DNA of 43,991 nt. Source: Crenothrix polyspora. Its GTDB lineage: Bacteria; Pseudomonadota; Gammaproteobacteria; Methylococcales; Methylomonadaceae. Below are positions 29,204 through 39,266 of the stretch, piece by piece (position 1 is the first letter of the stretch; every line of letters starts with the position of its first letter). A program made the translations under genes and the position numbers. The notes under the pieces are model-generated. The model saw nothing but the letters and a program-made list of their open reading frames with translations. It was not told the origin of the DNA and ran no database searches. The stretch lies in assembly GCA_945877505.1 (NCBI GenBank), contig CAMDWT010000008.1, positions 1 through 43,991 of the forward strand, read 5' to 3'.

Positions 29204-30547
29204 ATGTTTGATAAAATAGTCATCGCCAATCGTGGTGAAATCGCCTTACGCATTTTACGTGCTTGTAGAGAATTAGGCATTAAAGTCGTCGCCGTCCATT
29301 CAGAAGCAGACCGAGACCTCAAGCATGTTCGGCTTGCAGATGAGTCCGTTTGTATTGGCCCTGCTGCCTCTGCCGACAGTTACTTAAACATCCCCGCTAT
29401 CATTAGTGCCGCAGAAGTAACAGATGCCGAAGCCATCCATCCCGGTTACGGTTTCTTATCAGAAAATGCTGATTTTTCTGAAAAAGTAAAACAAAGTGGC
29501 TTTGTCTTCATCGGCCCCAATGCAGAAACCATCCGCATGATGGGTGACAAAATTTCTGCTAAAAAAGCGATGCTAGCCGCTGGTATTCCCTGCGTTCCTG
29601 GCAACAATGATCCGTTGTCTGACAATGATGAGAAAAATCTCAAGATGGCCCGTGAAATAGGTTATCCCGTTATTATCAAAGCAGCGGGTGGCGGTGGTGG
29701 ACGAGGCATGCGAACGGTACATACCGAATCCGCTTTAATTAATGCCATCTCTATGACAAAAGCTGAGGCGGGTAGTGCTTTTGGCAACCCGACAGTCTAC
29801 ATGGAAAAATTTCTTGAAGATCCTCGTCATATTGAATTTCAAGTCATGGCTGATTCCTTTGGAAACGCCATCCACTTAGGTGAACGTGATTGCTCAATGC
29901 AACGCCGCCATCAAAAAGTCGTTGAAGAAGCACCGGCCCCAGGCATTACCGAAGAGCAACGTAAAACCATCGGTGAACGCTGCGCAAAAGCCTGTGTTGA
30001 TATTGGTTATTTAGGTGCAGGAACGTTTGAATTTTTATATGAAAAAGGCGAGTTCTATTTCATCGAAATGAACACGCGTGTTCAGGTAGAACATCCTGTC
30101 ACAGAAATGGTTACTGGTTTTGATATTGTTAAAGAGCAACTGCGTATTGCCGCAGGAGAGCCCTTATCAATCACGCAAGATCAAGTAAAAATAACCGGAC
30201 ATGCGATTGAATGTCGTTTAAATGCTGAAGATCCCAAGACATTTATGCCCTGCCCCGGAAAAATTGATCAGTTTCATATGCCCGGTGGCCCAGGCATTCG
30301 CTGTGAAACTCACATTTATAATGGCTATAAAGTTCCGCCTTATTATGACTCAATGATCGGCAAGTTAATTGCTCATGGCGAAGACCGCAATAGCGCCATT
30401 GCCCGCATGAAAACCGCGCTCAGTGAAATTATCATCGACGGCATTAAAACCAATATCCCACTTCAACAAGATATTATGAATGACAATGCTTTTGCATTAG
30501 GTCAACAAAATATTCATTATCTCGAAAAGAAACTGGGCATTCATTAA
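29204..30547 (+). CDS. accC: acetyl-CoA carboxylase biotin carboxylase
   Basis: ATP-dependent carboxylation of biotin on AccB. 447 aa (E. coli 449). N-terminal [26 protein letters not shown]-grasp Gly loop [13 protein letters not shown], and active-site regions [19 protein letters not shown] and [17 protein letters not shown]. Intact. A stable hairpin lies 10 nt past the stop. Confidence 0.98.
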   Translation: MFDKIVIANRGEIALRILRACRELGIKVVAVHSEADRDLKHVRLADESVCIGPAASADSYLNIPAIISAAEVTDAEAIHPGYGFLSENADFSEKVKQSGFVFIGPNAETIRMMGDKISAKKAMLAAGIPCVPGNNDPLSDNDEKNLKMAREIGYPVIIKAAGGGGGRGMRTVHTESALINAISMTKAEAGSAFGNPTVYMEKFLEDPRHIEFQVMADSFGNAIHLGERDCSMQRRHQKVVEEAPAPGITEEQRKTIGERCAKACVDIGYLGAGTFEFLYEKGEFYFIEMNTRVQVEHPVTEMVTGFDIVKEQLRIAAGEPLSITQDQVKITGHAIECRLNAEDPKTFMPCPGKIDQFHMPGGPGIRCETHIYNGYKVPPYYDSMIGKLIAHGEDRNSAIARMKTALSEIIIDGIKTNIPLQQDIMNDNAFALGQQNIHYLEKKLGIH

Positions 30548-30556
30548 GCCTTATTG

Positions 30557-30594
30557 AACTTTGGATGGGTAAGCATTATTACTCATCCAAAGTT
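30557..30594. terminator. inverted repeat after accC
   Basis: AACTTTGGATGGGTAA pairs with TTACTCATCCAAAGTT (one G-T), 6-nt loop, centred about 28 nt after the accC stop. A long stable hairpin without a long U-run; probable terminator or 3'-end stabiliser. Confidence 0.65.
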
Positions 30595-30724
30595 TAGCTG
30601 GTCATGTCATTAAGACATACCTAGCAACTTCGGCACGTAACACCTCTAAACGCTAAATACAGAGCCGGCCTTGATTGTTTTCTTGCCGCTGCAAACCCCT
30701 CTACTTTTTTGAAATATTCTTCTT

Positions 30725-31603
30725 ATGGCTTGGCATCAAATTTCCGTTATCACTAATGAAAACACTGCGCCTGATCTAGCTGATTACTTCAGTCATCTTG
30801 GCGCTGTCTCAGTCACCTATATGGACGCAGAAGACGAGCCAGTTTACGAACCGGCTATTGGTGAAACTAAAATCTGGAGTAACACTCACGTTATAGCCCT
30901 CTATGAACTGGACACCGATCCTGAGCTCATAAAAGACTTAGTATTACAACAATTCAGCCACGAAGAATTAATTAACTGGCACTATGAAGCAGTTGACGAT
31001 CAAGAATGGGAACGCGCTTGGATGGAATTTTACAAGCCCATGAAGTTTGCCAATAAACTTTGGGTTTGCCCAACCGATCAAGAACAAAATGAACCGGATA
31101 CCGTTTGTCTTACCCTAGATCCAGGTCTAGCCTTTGGCACCGGCACGCACCCAACGACCGCATTATGCCTAGAGTGGCTAGCTAGTCATGACGTGACCGA
31201 TAAAACAGTCATCGATTACGGCTGCGGCTCTGGGATATTAGGCGTTGCCGCTGTTTTACTGGACGCAAAAATAGCGCATGCTATTGATATAGATCCGCAG
31301 GCGATTACAGCAACAGTCAGTAATGCTTTAAAAAACAAGGTGCAAGATAAAGTAAATTGCTATTTACCTGAACAATTTACGCCCCTGCAAGCGGACATTG
31401 TCTTAGCCAATATTTTAGCAAAACCCTTAATAGACCTGTCAGAACAGATTTGCGCCTTACTTGTTTCAGGTGGTCAATTAGTCCTATCAGGCATTTTATT
31501 CGAACAAGCTGAATCCGTTATCAGCGCCTATCAACAGCATATAATTTTTAACCCTCTGGTGCAGCAAGAGGACTGGATAAGACTAGATGGCATCAAGCGC
31601 TAA
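30725..31603 (+). CDS. prmA: ribosomal protein L11 methyltransferase
   Basis: Trimethylates L11. 292 aa. N-terminal L11-recognition domain (1-60), linker with DDQEWERAWMEFYKPMKF, and a class I methyltransferase domain with LDPGLAFGTGTHPTTALCLEWL, the SAM loop VIDYGCGSGILGVAA, the acidic loop AIDIDPQA and ADIVLANILAKPL. Follows accC as in Pseudomonas and others. Confidence 0.97.
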   Translation: MAWHQISVITNENTAPDLADYFSHLGAVSVTYMDAEDEPVYEPAIGETKIWSNTHVIALYELDTDPELIKDLVLQQFSHEELINWHYEAVDDQEWERAWMEFYKPMKFANKLWVCPTDQEQNEPDTVCLTLDPGLAFGTGTHPTTALCLEWLASHDVTDKTVIDYGCGSGILGVAAVLLDAKIAHAIDIDPQAITATVSNALKNKVQDKVNCYLPEQFTPLQADIVLANILAKPLIDLSEQICALLVSGGQLVLSGILFEQAESVISAYQQHIIFNPLVQQEDWIRLDGIKR

Positions 31604-31779
31604 GACTTAAGCCCCCATCCACCTAAAAACACCCTTAGTCCACGAAAAAAAAAGAAAATAATTGATCTATTACAGCACATAACCCCTTACTTTTTAGGTG
31701 ATATGTGCTTTACGGTATATTATAAAATTTTGTTAGATTTTCATGGATCAACCTCACTTTATTAAAACATCTCATCACT

Positions 31780-32976
31780 ATGTCACTACCTGAAATCTAC
31801 TTAAAAAAGAACGAAGACAAACGCTTGCGTAAAGGGCATCTGTGGGTTTTTAGCAATGAAGTTGATACCAAAAAAACACCGCTTGAAGCCTTCACTGCTG
31901 GCGATCTTGTTCAGGTTAAAAGTGAGGATGGGAAAGTCATGGGAACGGCTTACATCAATCCTCAAACCCTTATCTGTGCGCGTCTGCTCTCGAGAAAACC
32001 CAATCTAAAATGCGGTGTTAATTTCTTTAAAGAGCGATTATCTACAGCCTTAATATTACGAGAAAGACTTTTCGACAAACCCTTCTATCGTCTTGTTTTT
32101 GGTGAAAGTGATGGTTTACCTGGCTTAGTTATTGATCGTTTTGACACCGTATTATCAGTGCAGATCACCACAGCAGGCATTGAACAACGCAAAGACTCTT
32201 TAATTGCCGCACTGGTTGAATTATTAAATCCTGTCGCCATCGTTCTTAAAAATGATAATAGTCAACGACAATTAGAAGGCTTAAGTCTTGAGTCTGAAGT
32301 GGCTTATGGCGCCATTCCTGACACACTGATCATTGAAGAAAATGGGGCAAAATTTAAAATAGATATCGTCGACGGTCAAAAAACTGGCTGGTTTTATGAT
32401 CATCGAAGCAGCCGAGCGTTGTTAGCCTCTATTTCAAATAAACAGCGTGTATTAGACTTATTTTCTTATACAGGTGCGTGGGGTATTCCTGCCGCCATAG
32501 CGGGTGCGGCTGAAGTAACCTGTGTTGATGCCTCAGAAGGCGCATTAACACTAGCGCATGAAAATGCCGAGCTTAATCAAGTCGCTGATAAAATGAATTT
32601 TGTGCGCAGTGACGTTTTTGAATTCTTAAAGCAGGCCCGCCTAGATAACCAACTTTATGATATTATTGTGCTTGATCCACCCGCACTTATTAAACGTAAA
32701 AAAGATTTTAAACAAGGTTACGAAGCTTACCGAAGATTAAATCATCTCGCGCTTCAAGTTTTATCCAAGAACGGCATTCTAATCTCTGCTTCATGCTCAT
32801 TTCACCTCAGCCGTGAAAATCTTCATGAAATTTTACGTGGCTCAGGGCGACACATCGATAGACATTTAGTGTTTTTTGCTAGCGGCGGACAAGGTCCTGA
32901 TCACCCCATTGATCCAGCATCACCTGAGACTGAATACTTAAAAACTTTCTTTTGTTCAGTCTCTTCTAGCTTATAA
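31780..32976 (+). CDS. rlmI: 23S rRNA (cytosine1962-C5)-methyltransferase RlmI
   Basis: 398 aa (E. coli RlmI 396). N-terminal PUA domain (IYLKKNEDKRLRKGHLWVFSNEV), EEHEE-like middle domain (FGESDGLPGLVIDRFD) and a Rossmann methyltransferase domain with DGQKTGWFYDHRSSR, the SAM loop VLDLFSYTGAWGIPAA, the acidic VDASEGAL and IIVLDPPAL. The catalytic Cys is probably that in SASCSFHL. In front, 31675-31712 contains AGCACATA...TATGTGCT, a possible operator or terminator. Confidence 0.93.
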   Translation: MSLPEIYLKKNEDKRLRKGHLWVFSNEVDTKKTPLEAFTAGDLVQVKSEDGKVMGTAYINPQTLICARLLSRKPNLKCGVNFFKERLSTALILRERLFDKPFYRLVFGESDGLPGLVIDRFDTVLSVQITTAGIEQRKDSLIAALVELLNPVAIVLKNDNSQRQLEGLSLESEVAYGAIPDTLIIEENGAKFKIDIVDGQKTGWFYDHRSSRALLASISNKQRVLDLFSYTGAWGIPAAIAGAAEVTCVDASEGALTLAHENAELNQVADKMNFVRSDVFEFLKQARLDNQLYDIIVLDPPALIKRKKDFKQGYEAYRRLNHLALQVLSKNGILISASCSFHLSRENLHEILRGSGRHIDRHLVFFASGGQGPDHPIDPASPETEYLKTFFCSVSSSL

Positions 32977-32994
32977 ATTAATTGAGACATATTT

Positions 32995-33153
32995 ATGGCC
33001 ATTATAAAATATGAGGCAACTTGTAAACTTTGTGGACAACAAGCTGTTTTAAAAAACTTTACCTTAAGTACCGCTGATGGCTTATTAAAATTTTGCTGTG
33101 AGGGCTGTCTAAATATTTACCAGCTCCTTAATAATTGCCAAATAACCCGTTAA
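32995..33153 (+). CDS. 52-aa zinc-ribbon-like protein with FCCEGC motif
   Basis: A short gene. Pattern: CKLCG at residues 10-14 and FCCEGC at 33-38, followed by LNIYQLL. The Cys arrangement matches the N-terminal metal-binding domain of heavy-metal P-type ATPases (ATPase-cat_bd type, CxxC...FCCxGC), here as a free-standing mini-protein. It probably binds Zn or Cu. It lies 18 nt after rlmI and 38 nt before the Cys-rich membrane protein, suggesting the two small genes act together. Confidence 0.7.
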   Translation: MAIIKYEATCKLCGQQAVLKNFTLSTADGLLKFCCEGCLNIYQLLNNCQITR

Positions 33154-33191
33154 TTAAACCTACTAAATTTATAAAAGAGGAGCACCCACCA

Positions 33192-33719
33192 ATGAAAGCA
33201 TGCGATTCATGTTCTGGCCGAGCCGAAATAGGCAAAAATCACAAAAAAATACCTGTTCTGCAAAGAACTGTTGGTTTGCTTTTAGTTTACCTGCCGATAT
33301 TTACGTTACCTTTTGTATTTCTTAGTGCTTACCTTACTTACTATCATTTAAAAATGATAGGCGGCGAAAACATTAAAACATTGTCTGACTTTCTTCCGGA
33401 AAGAAGTTCCCACCGATATAACCTTAAGAACCAAATCACCATGGATGGTTCCTTTAAGTTTAGTTTAGCCCAATCAAAACTCTACTGGATACTAAACTGC
33501 ACATGGTATTGCCCAGTCAGCGTTGCCCTTTTTGAATGGCATGCCTATTTAGTTAAAATTGTTGAAAACTGGTGGTGTCCCTTCACACATGAAAAAAAAG
33601 AAGGCTACAATAACGCTCAAATTGATAAGTCTTTCTGGCATATCTATCCAGAAGATATTAGCAAACTAGATCCAGCCGATAGAGACAATCCAATCTGGAA
33701 TGATGATGCTGATAAATAA
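33192..33719 (+). CDS. Cys-rich membrane protein of unknown function
   Basis: 175 aa from ATG 33192, which has AGAGGAG 9 nt upstream; an in-frame start at 33135 would overlap the preceding 52-aa gene and has no SD. The N-terminus has CDSCSG (a CxxC pair). Hydrophobic stretches are VGLLLVYLPIFTLPFVFLSA (about 27-47) and the Trp/Cys-rich YWILNCTWYCPVSVALFEW region, with a further Cys in NWWCPF. The C-terminus is polar and acidic. Not recognised; Cys pairs on a membrane anchor suggest metal handling or redox chemistry beside the mini zinc-ribbon protein. Confidence 0.7.
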   Translation: MKACDSCSGRAEIGKNHKKIPVLQRTVGLLLVYLPIFTLPFVFLSAYLTYYHLKMIGGENIKTLSDFLPERSSHRYNLKNQITMDGSFKFSLAQSKLYWILNCTWYCPVSVALFEWHAYLVKIVENWWCPFTHEKKEGYNNAQIDKSFWHIYPEDISKLDPADRDNPIWNDDADK

Positions 33720-33820
33720 GACCGTTACAAGGTGAAGGGACCTAAGCGTAACGGCCTAACAAAGCCGTCACGCTAGAAATACAACCCTGTACTTTTCCCA
33801 CTCCACCTTTAACTTTCTTT

Positions 33821-34804
33821 ATGCACATTGGCCCCTATCAACTTAAAAACAAACTGATACTGGCACCGATGGCCGGCATTAGTGACCGTCCCTTTAGAGA
33901 GCTCTGTAAACAATACGGCGCAGGTTTAGCCGTATCCGAAATGGTGGCCTCAAATCCCGCTTTACGTCACCATAAACGCACCTTATTAAAAGCCGACCAT
34001 ATTGGTGAAACAGGCATACGATCTGTTCAGATTTTGGGTACTGACCCCCAACAGATGGCTGATGCTGCTCTATTTAATGCACAACGTGGTGCACAAATTA
34101 TAGATATAAACATGGGCTGTCCGGCTAAAAAAGTATGTTCTGTAGCCGCTGGTTCAGCGTTATTAAGAGACGAAGCCCAAGTTAAAAAAATATTAGATGC
34201 CGTTGTTAATGCCGTTGATGTGCCGGTCACCCTAAAAATCCGTACTGGATGGGATCTTAACAGTCGTAATGCCATTGAAATTGCTAAAATAGCAGAAGCG
34301 TCAGGCATAGCGGCTTTAACCTTACACGGTAGAACCCGCGCTTGTAAGTTTAATGGCCAAGCTGAATATGAAACCATTAAACGCGTTAAACAATCAGTCA
34401 ATATTCCTATTATCGCCAACGGAGATATTGATTCAGCTGAAAAAGCCCATTATGTTCTGAGTCAAACCGGTGCAGATGCCATTATGATAGGACGGGCGGC
34501 TCAAGGAAATCCATGGCTATTTAATGAAATTAATTACTTTCTAAAAACAGGAACATTCCTAGAAAAACCAACTAATTCAGTCATCCAGAACACCCTTCTG
34601 TGCCATCTGGAGCAACTATATAGCTTCTATGGAAATGTCTCAGGTGTTAGAATAGCGCGAAAACATATTGGCTGGTATTTTAAACATCTTGACGTCATAA
34701 GTCAGGACACCAAAAATACTATAAACCAAGCTCAATGCCCAACCCAGCAACAGGCGCTGATAAATTCAGCGTTTAATCTTTTATCAACTGATAGTGCTAC
34801 GTAA
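33821..34804 (+). CDS. dusB: tRNA-dihydrouridine synthase B
   Basis: FMN-dependent reductase making dihydrouridine in tRNA (U17 in E. coli for DusB). 327 aa. TIM barrel start LILAPMAGISDRPFRELC, catalytic Cys in NMGCPAKKVCSVAAGSALL, LKIRTGWD, LTLHGRTR and IANGDI, then a helical C-terminal domain. Forms the classical dusB-fis pair with the next gene. Confidence 0.97.
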   Translation: MHIGPYQLKNKLILAPMAGISDRPFRELCKQYGAGLAVSEMVASNPALRHHKRTLLKADHIGETGIRSVQILGTDPQQMADAALFNAQRGAQIIDINMGCPAKKVCSVAAGSALLRDEAQVKKILDAVVNAVDVPVTLKIRTGWDLNSRNAIEIAKIAEASGIAALTLHGRTRACKFNGQAEYETIKRVKQSVNIPIIANGDIDSAEKAHYVLSQTGADAIMIGRAAQGNPWLFNEINYFLKTGTFLEKPTNSVIQNTLLCHLEQLYSFYGNVSGVRIARKHIGWYFKHLDVISQDTKNTINQAQCPTQQQALINSAFNLLSTDSAT

Positions 34805-34805
34805 T

Positions 34806-35087
34806 ATGAACGCATCTCAATCCACTGTTAACCTCATTGAGTTAGATAATAAAACGGTACTTTTACCGCTATCACTCTATGTAAAACAGACAGTAGAGCA
34901 TTATCTTTCTCAACTTAGCGGTCATGACGCTGTCGGCTTACACGCCATGGTCATTAGCGAAGTTGAAAAACCCTTATTAGAGGCTGCTCTAGAATATGCT
35001 GGCTTTAACCAAACTAAAGCCGCCAAAGCATTAGGCTTAAGCCGTAGCACCTTACGCAAAAAACTCGAACAATACGGAATATCCTAA
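34806..35087 (+). CDS. fis: nucleoid-associated regulator Fis
   Basis: DNA-bending protein that activates rRNA promoters and aids site-specific recombination. 93 aa from ATG 34806 (MNASQSTVNL), directly after the dusB stop; the frame is open to GTG 34794, overlapping dusB. The C-terminal HTH is clear: LEAALEYAGFNQTKAAKALG followed by LSRSTLRKKLEQYGI. The N-terminal beta-hairpin region is more divergent, as usual outside enterics. Confidence 0.94.
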   Translation: MNASQSTVNLIELDNKTVLLPLSLYVKQTVEHYLSQLSGHDAVGLHAMVISEVEKPLLEAALEYAGFNQTKAAKALGLSRSTLRKKLEQYGIS

Positions 35088-35145
35088 CATCCGACTCACT
35101 ATTGTTGACTTAATCTAAAAATCAATTAAAAACTCAAAGGCCTGC

Positions 35146-36705
35146 ATGAACAAAAAAATAACTCGCGCTCTAATCAGCGTTTCTGATAAATCTGGTATCG
35201 TAGAATTTTGTCAGGAATTGAGTCAACTAGGTATTGAGATCCTTTCGACCGGTGGTACAGCAAAAACACTAGCCGAACATAAAATACCTGTCACTGAAGT
35301 ATCTGATTACACGGGCTTTCCAGAAATGATGGATGGCCGAGTTAAAACCTTGCACCCCAAAGTTCATGGCGGTATTTTAGGTCGTAGAGGTATTGATGAT
35401 GGCGTCATGGCTGATAACGGAATCATAGCCATCGATATGGTCGTCGTTAACTTATATCCCTTTGAACAAACCGTCGCCAATCCAGACTGTGATTTAGAAA
35501 CAGCCATTGAGAATATCGATATCGGCGGACCAACTATGATTCGAGCCGCTGCAAAAAATCATGCTGATGTTGCCATTATCGTTCATCCTGCTGACTACGC
35601 TAACACGATTGCTGAGCTAAAAAGTTCGGCTAACAGTCTATCGGATCAAACTCGCTTTGCGCTGGCCCTTAAAAGTTTCGAGCACACCGCGCGTTATGAC
35701 ACAGCCATTGCGACTTACTTAGGCGCCATCAATAATATTCAATTTCCGGAAACGCTGAATTTACAATTTCACCTAAGCCAATCGATGCGATACGGTGAAA
35801 ATCCTCATCAAAATGCTGCTTTTTACCGTGAAAAATCACCTGCTTCAGGCACACTTGCTGCCGCCTGTCAGCTCCAAGGTAAAGAACTTTCCTACAATAA
35901 TATTGCAGATGCCGATGCCGCACTAGAATGCGTCAAATCATTCACTGACAAACCCACGTGTGTCATCGTTAAACATGCAAACCCATGTGGCGTTGCAGAA
36001 GCCGATAACCTCTTAAGCGCATACGACCAAGCCTACGCAACTGACCCCACATCGGCTTTTGGCGGCATTATCGCTTTTAACCAACCGTTAGATGAACAAA
36101 CCGCTGCTGAAATCATCAAGCGTCAATTTGTTGAAGTCATCATTGCTCCTTCGATTACCGCTGCCGCACAGCTTATTTTGGCCGCAAAACAAAATATTAG
36201 AGTCCTAGAGTGCGGAACTTGGAACCCTGTTAACCAACCTGCCCTCGATTTTAAAAAGATTGCTGGCGGCCTGCTGGTTCAAGACAAAGATTTTGGTGAA
36301 ATCACCCGTGCAGACATTAAAGTCGTCAGCCAACGCGCTCCGACCGAACAAGAGCTCGCTGATTTATTATTTGCTTGGAAAGTTGCCAAGTTCGTTAAAT
36401 CTAATGCCATCGTCTATTGTAAAAACGGCCATACCGTCGGTGTCGGTGCAGGACAAATGAGTCGTGTATATTCCGCTAAAATTGCCGGCATTAAAGCCGC
36501 TGATGAAGGTTTGATAGTGCCCGGCTCAGCAATGGCTTCAGATGCCTTCTTCCCGTTTAGAGATGGCATAGACGCTGCAGCAGAAGCCGGCATTACCGCT
36601 ATTATTCAACCGGGTGGTTCTATGCGTGATAACGAAGTTATTGCCGCAGCCGATGAACATAACATCGCGATGGTCTTCACTGGCATGCGTCATTTTAGAC
36701 ATTAA
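35146..36705 (+). CDS. purH: bifunctional AICAR transformylase / IMP cyclohydrolase
   Basis: Last two steps of IMP synthesis. 519 aa. N-terminal MGS-like cyclohydrolase domain ([45 protein letters not shown]) and C-terminal AICAR transformylase domain ([39 protein letters not shown], the catalytic Lys-His pair). Intact. A small hairpin terminator follows. Confidence 0.98.
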   Translation: MNKKITRALISVSDKSGIVEFCQELSQLGIEILSTGGTAKTLAEHKIPVTEVSDYTGFPEMMDGRVKTLHPKVHGGILGRRGIDDGVMADNGIIAIDMVVVNLYPFEQTVANPDCDLETAIENIDIGGPTMIRAAAKNHADVAIIVHPADYANTIAELKSSANSLSDQTRFALALKSFEHTARYDTAIATYLGAINNIQFPETLNLQFHLSQSMRYGENPHQNAAFYREKSPASGTLAAACQLQGKELSYNNIADADAALECVKSFTDKPTCVIVKHANPCGVAEADNLLSAYDQAYATDPTSAFGGIIAFNQPLDEQTAAEIIKRQFVEVIIAPSITAAAQLILAAKQNIRVLECGTWNPVNQPALDFKKIAGGLLVQDKDFGEITRADIKVVSQRAPTEQELADLLFAWKVAKFVKSNAIVYCKNGHTVGVGAGQMSRVYSAKIAGIKAADEGLIVPGSAMASDAFFPFRDGIDAAAEAGITAIIQPGGSMRDNEVIAAADEHNIAMVFTGMRHFRH

Positions 36706-36728
36706 TTAAGCAACAACATACACCGTAT

Positions 36729-36749
36729 GGGCAATTTTATTGCCCTTTT
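36729..36749 (+). terminator. short intrinsic terminator after purH
   Basis: GGGCAA-TTTTA-TTGCCC followed by TTTTG, 24 nt after the purH stop. Weak to moderate; purD may have its own promoter or be reached by read-through. Confidence 0.6.
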
Positions 36750-36797
36750 GCACAGTGGGTAACTCAAGTTGCCCTACTATAATTTAAGAGCAACCTT

Positions 36798-38075
36798 ATG
36801 AAAATTCTCATAGTCGGTAGTGGAGGTCGTGAACACGCCCTCGCTTGGAAAGCCAAACAATCACCCAAAGTAGAGAAAGTATTTGTCGCGCCCGGTAATC
36901 CAGGCACCGCGCTTGAAGCGTCCATTGAAAACGTTGCACTGGCTGTTGATGATATTGCAGGTTTACTCGCCTTCGCCCAAACAGAAAAAATCGATTTAAC
37001 CATCATTGGCCCCGAAATACCGTTGGTCATGGGCATCGTTGATCGCTTTCAACAAGCTGGATTGAAATGTTTTGGCCCCTCCGCTAAAGCCGCGCAACTA
37101 GAGGGTTCAAAATCTTATTGTAAGGACTTTATGATTCGTCATAATATTCCTACCGCCCAATATCAATCGTTTACTGATAAAGACTTAGCCATTAACTATA
37201 TCCGCAAACAAGGCGCGCCTATTGTGGTAAAAGCAGACGGTCTTGCTGCCGGAAAAGGCGTTATCGTTGCTCAAACAGAACAAGAAGCCATAGGGGCTGT
37301 TGAGGATATGTTATCTGGCAATGTCTTTGGTGAAGCCGGTAACCGTGTCGTTATTGAAGAATTTCTACAAGGCGAAGAAGCCAGTTTTATCGTCATCGCT
37401 GATGGAAAAAACGCCTTACCTATGGCCACCTCACAAGATCATAAAGCGCGTGATAATGGTGATCAAGGCCCTAATACAGGCGGCATGGGCGCTTATTCCC
37501 CAGCACCCGTGGTTACCCCAGCCATTTATGACCGTGTCATGCGTGATGTTATCGAGCCTACTTTACAAGGTATGATTGATGACGGCATTCCTTATACCGG
37601 CTTCCTATATGCTGGACTCATGATTTCAGCAGATGGCACGATTAAAGTTTTGGAATATAATTGTCGTTTTGGTGATCCTGAAACACAACCCATTATGATG
37701 CGCATGAAAAGTGATCTAGTTGAGCTTTGCGAAGCCGCCCTAGATGGCACACTCGATAAAACCAGCACAGAATGGGACGAAAGAGCCGCATTAGGAGTGG
37801 TTCTTGCGGCCGGCGGCTATCCAGATGCTTACCAAAAAAATGCTATTATTTCTGGATTACCCGAACAAGAGCAAAAAGACAGCAAAATCTTTCATGCTGG
37901 CACCACCTTTATTGGCGATTCGATAGCCACTGCGGGCGGACGTGTTTTATGTGCGTGTGCACTGGGACTGGATATTAAAGAAGCGCAAACCAAAGCCTAT
38001 GAACTGGCCCATAAAATTCACTGGGATAGTATCTATTACCGCACGGACATTGGCTTTAAAGCAATTAAAAACTAA
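36798..38075 (+). CDS. purD: phosphoribosylamine-glycine ligase
   Basis: ATP-grasp enzyme making glycinamide ribonucleotide. 425 aa. N-terminal ILIVGSGGREHALAWK, ATP-grasp PIVVKADGLAAGKGV, the SQDHKARDNGDQGPNTGGMG signature near 215-235 and LEYNCRFGDPETQ. Follows purH as in most gammaproteobacteria. Confidence 0.98.
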   Translation: MKILIVGSGGREHALAWKAKQSPKVEKVFVAPGNPGTALEASIENVALAVDDIAGLLAFAQTEKIDLTIIGPEIPLVMGIVDRFQQAGLKCFGPSAKAAQLEGSKSYCKDFMIRHNIPTAQYQSFTDKDLAINYIRKQGAPIVVKADGLAAGKGVIVAQTEQEAIGAVEDMLSGNVFGEAGNRVVIEEFLQGEEASFIVIADGKNALPMATSQDHKARDNGDQGPNTGGMGAYSPAPVVTPAIYDRVMRDVIEPTLQGMIDDGIPYTGFLYAGLMISADGTIKVLEYNCRFGDPETQPIMMRMKSDLVELCEAALDGTLDKTSTEWDERAALGVVLAAGGYPDAYQKNAIISGLPEQEQKDSKIFHAGTTFIGDSIATAGGRVLCACALGLDIKEAQTKAYELAHKIHWDSIYYRTDIGFKAIKN

Positions 38076-38103
38076 AGGCTAGCTACATAAAAATCACCAA
38101 AAC

Positions 38104-38262
38104 ATGAAGACGCACACCTTAATCATCGCCAACCACTTGCAACGCCGTGCTTCTTTTGCAAAAGCTGAACTTAAGCTTCAGCTTGTTAAGCTAAACGATC
38201 TAGCAACGAGGTCTAATAACGTGATATTTAGCTTTAATCAACTTCCTCACGGTGTAAGATGA
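38104..38262 (+). CDS. possible 52-aa ORF coupled to the J-domain gene
   Basis: An open frame from ATG 38104 ends in TGA at 38260-38262, overlapping the ATG of the next gene (ATGA). The product is basic (MKTHTLIIANHLQRRASFAK..., ending NQLPHGVR). No SD is obvious and part of the sequence forms an 8-bp hairpin (AAGCTGAA/TTCAGCTT, 38162-38184), so it might be leader RNA rather than a gene. The ATGA overlap is the main argument for translation. Confidence 0.35.
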   Translation: MKTHTLIIANHLQRRASFAKAELKLQLVKLNDLATRSNNVIFSFNQLPHGVR

Positions 38263-39266
38263 GCGCGACACAAAAAGATTTTTACAGAACTTTAGGCGTA
38301 ACCGACAGCGCAGAGGTCGTGGTTATTAAAGCGGCCTACAAAGCACTGATGATGGTTTATCATCCCGATAGATTTGAGGGCGACAAAGAAGAAGCCATCA
38401 GAAAAACAAAAGAAATCAACGAAGCCTATTCAATATTGATTGACCCAGAAAAACGTAAACGCTATGCCTCGGAGCAATCGACCACAAAAAATCAATATGA
38501 GCCGGAACAAGAAGAAATTATCACTAACGGCAATAATGAGTTAGAAGCCGGTTGGTTAGTCGCTGTTGAGTTAGTTAAAGGCTTGGATGATTTGTATCAA
38601 AATCTTAATACACTCTCCAAAGACCTCGCTTTCACCTTTAAATTAGAAATACTCGAAACCAAACGCTTTGATCAAGCTGCCGCTATTGCTGAACAATTTG
38701 AAGCCGACTTTATTGAAAAATATTTTGGTAAAAACAAAGATATTCAAAAATTCTCACGCTGGCTACTGAGCCAAAAAAATCGCAGCGCTGCTAAAGAAAT
38801 CAATAAACTGGTTGCCGTTTCAGGGAGCAACCTTAATGCCTACGATGTTATTGAAAGCATAAAAAGAAAATACTATCTTAATTACTATCAACCTGAACCT
38901 GTCGCTGAAAACTTTTCCAGCTATAAAGTGGGAGACATTCTGCATGATAACGGCATCGTTTTTTATATAGATCAAACCGGTCATGGCTTAATCGCCCACC
39001 AGGAAGATTCATCCATTAAAGCCACTTGGCATGAAGCCAAAGAATTAACCGGAACAAAACCCAAAGATTGGCACCTGCCCAACAAAGAGGAACTAAAATT
39101 ATTATATGAGCACCGACACCTAGTCGGCGGTTTTGCAAACCACCTTTACTGGAGCTCAACAGAAAGTGATCGATTCAACGCTTGGTTTCAAAACTTTTGC
39201 ACAGGCCATCAATTAAACAGTAATAAAAACCTCACCCACCGAGTCCGCACCGTTCGCGCTTTTTAA
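38259..39266 (+). CDS. J-domain protein fused to a DUF1566-like domain
   Basis: 335 aa. Residues 5-70 are a J-domain (DFYRTLGVTDSAEVVVIKAAYKAL cut here to its idea: helices I-IV around the HPD loop YHPDRF at about 33-38), so it should stimulate an Hsp70. Residues 80-215 are helical, without DnaJ Gly/Phe or zinc regions. Residues about 222-335 match DUF1566/Lcl-type domains: VGDILHDNGIVFYIDQTG, WHEAKEL, WHLPNKEELKLLYEH, YWSSTES, ending HRVRTVRAF. DUF1566 is otherwise common in surface and secreted proteins, so this cytoplasmic fusion is odd. No DnaK lies nearby. Confidence 0.82.
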   Translation: MSATQKDFYRTLGVTDSAEVVVIKAAYKALMMVYHPDRFEGDKEEAIRKTKEINEAYSILIDPEKRKRYASEQSTTKNQYEPEQEEIITNGNNELEAGWLVAVELVKGLDDLYQNLNTLSKDLAFTFKLEILETKRFDQAAAIAEQFEADFIEKYFGKNKDIQKFSRWLLSQKNRSAAKEINKLVAVSGSNLNAYDVIESIKRKYYLNYYQPEPVAENFSSYKVGDILHDNGIVFYIDQTGHGLIAHQEDSSIKATWHEAKELTGTKPKDWHLPNKEELKLLYEHRHLVGGFANHLYWSSTESDRFNAWFQNFCTGHQLNSNKNLTHRVRTVRAF

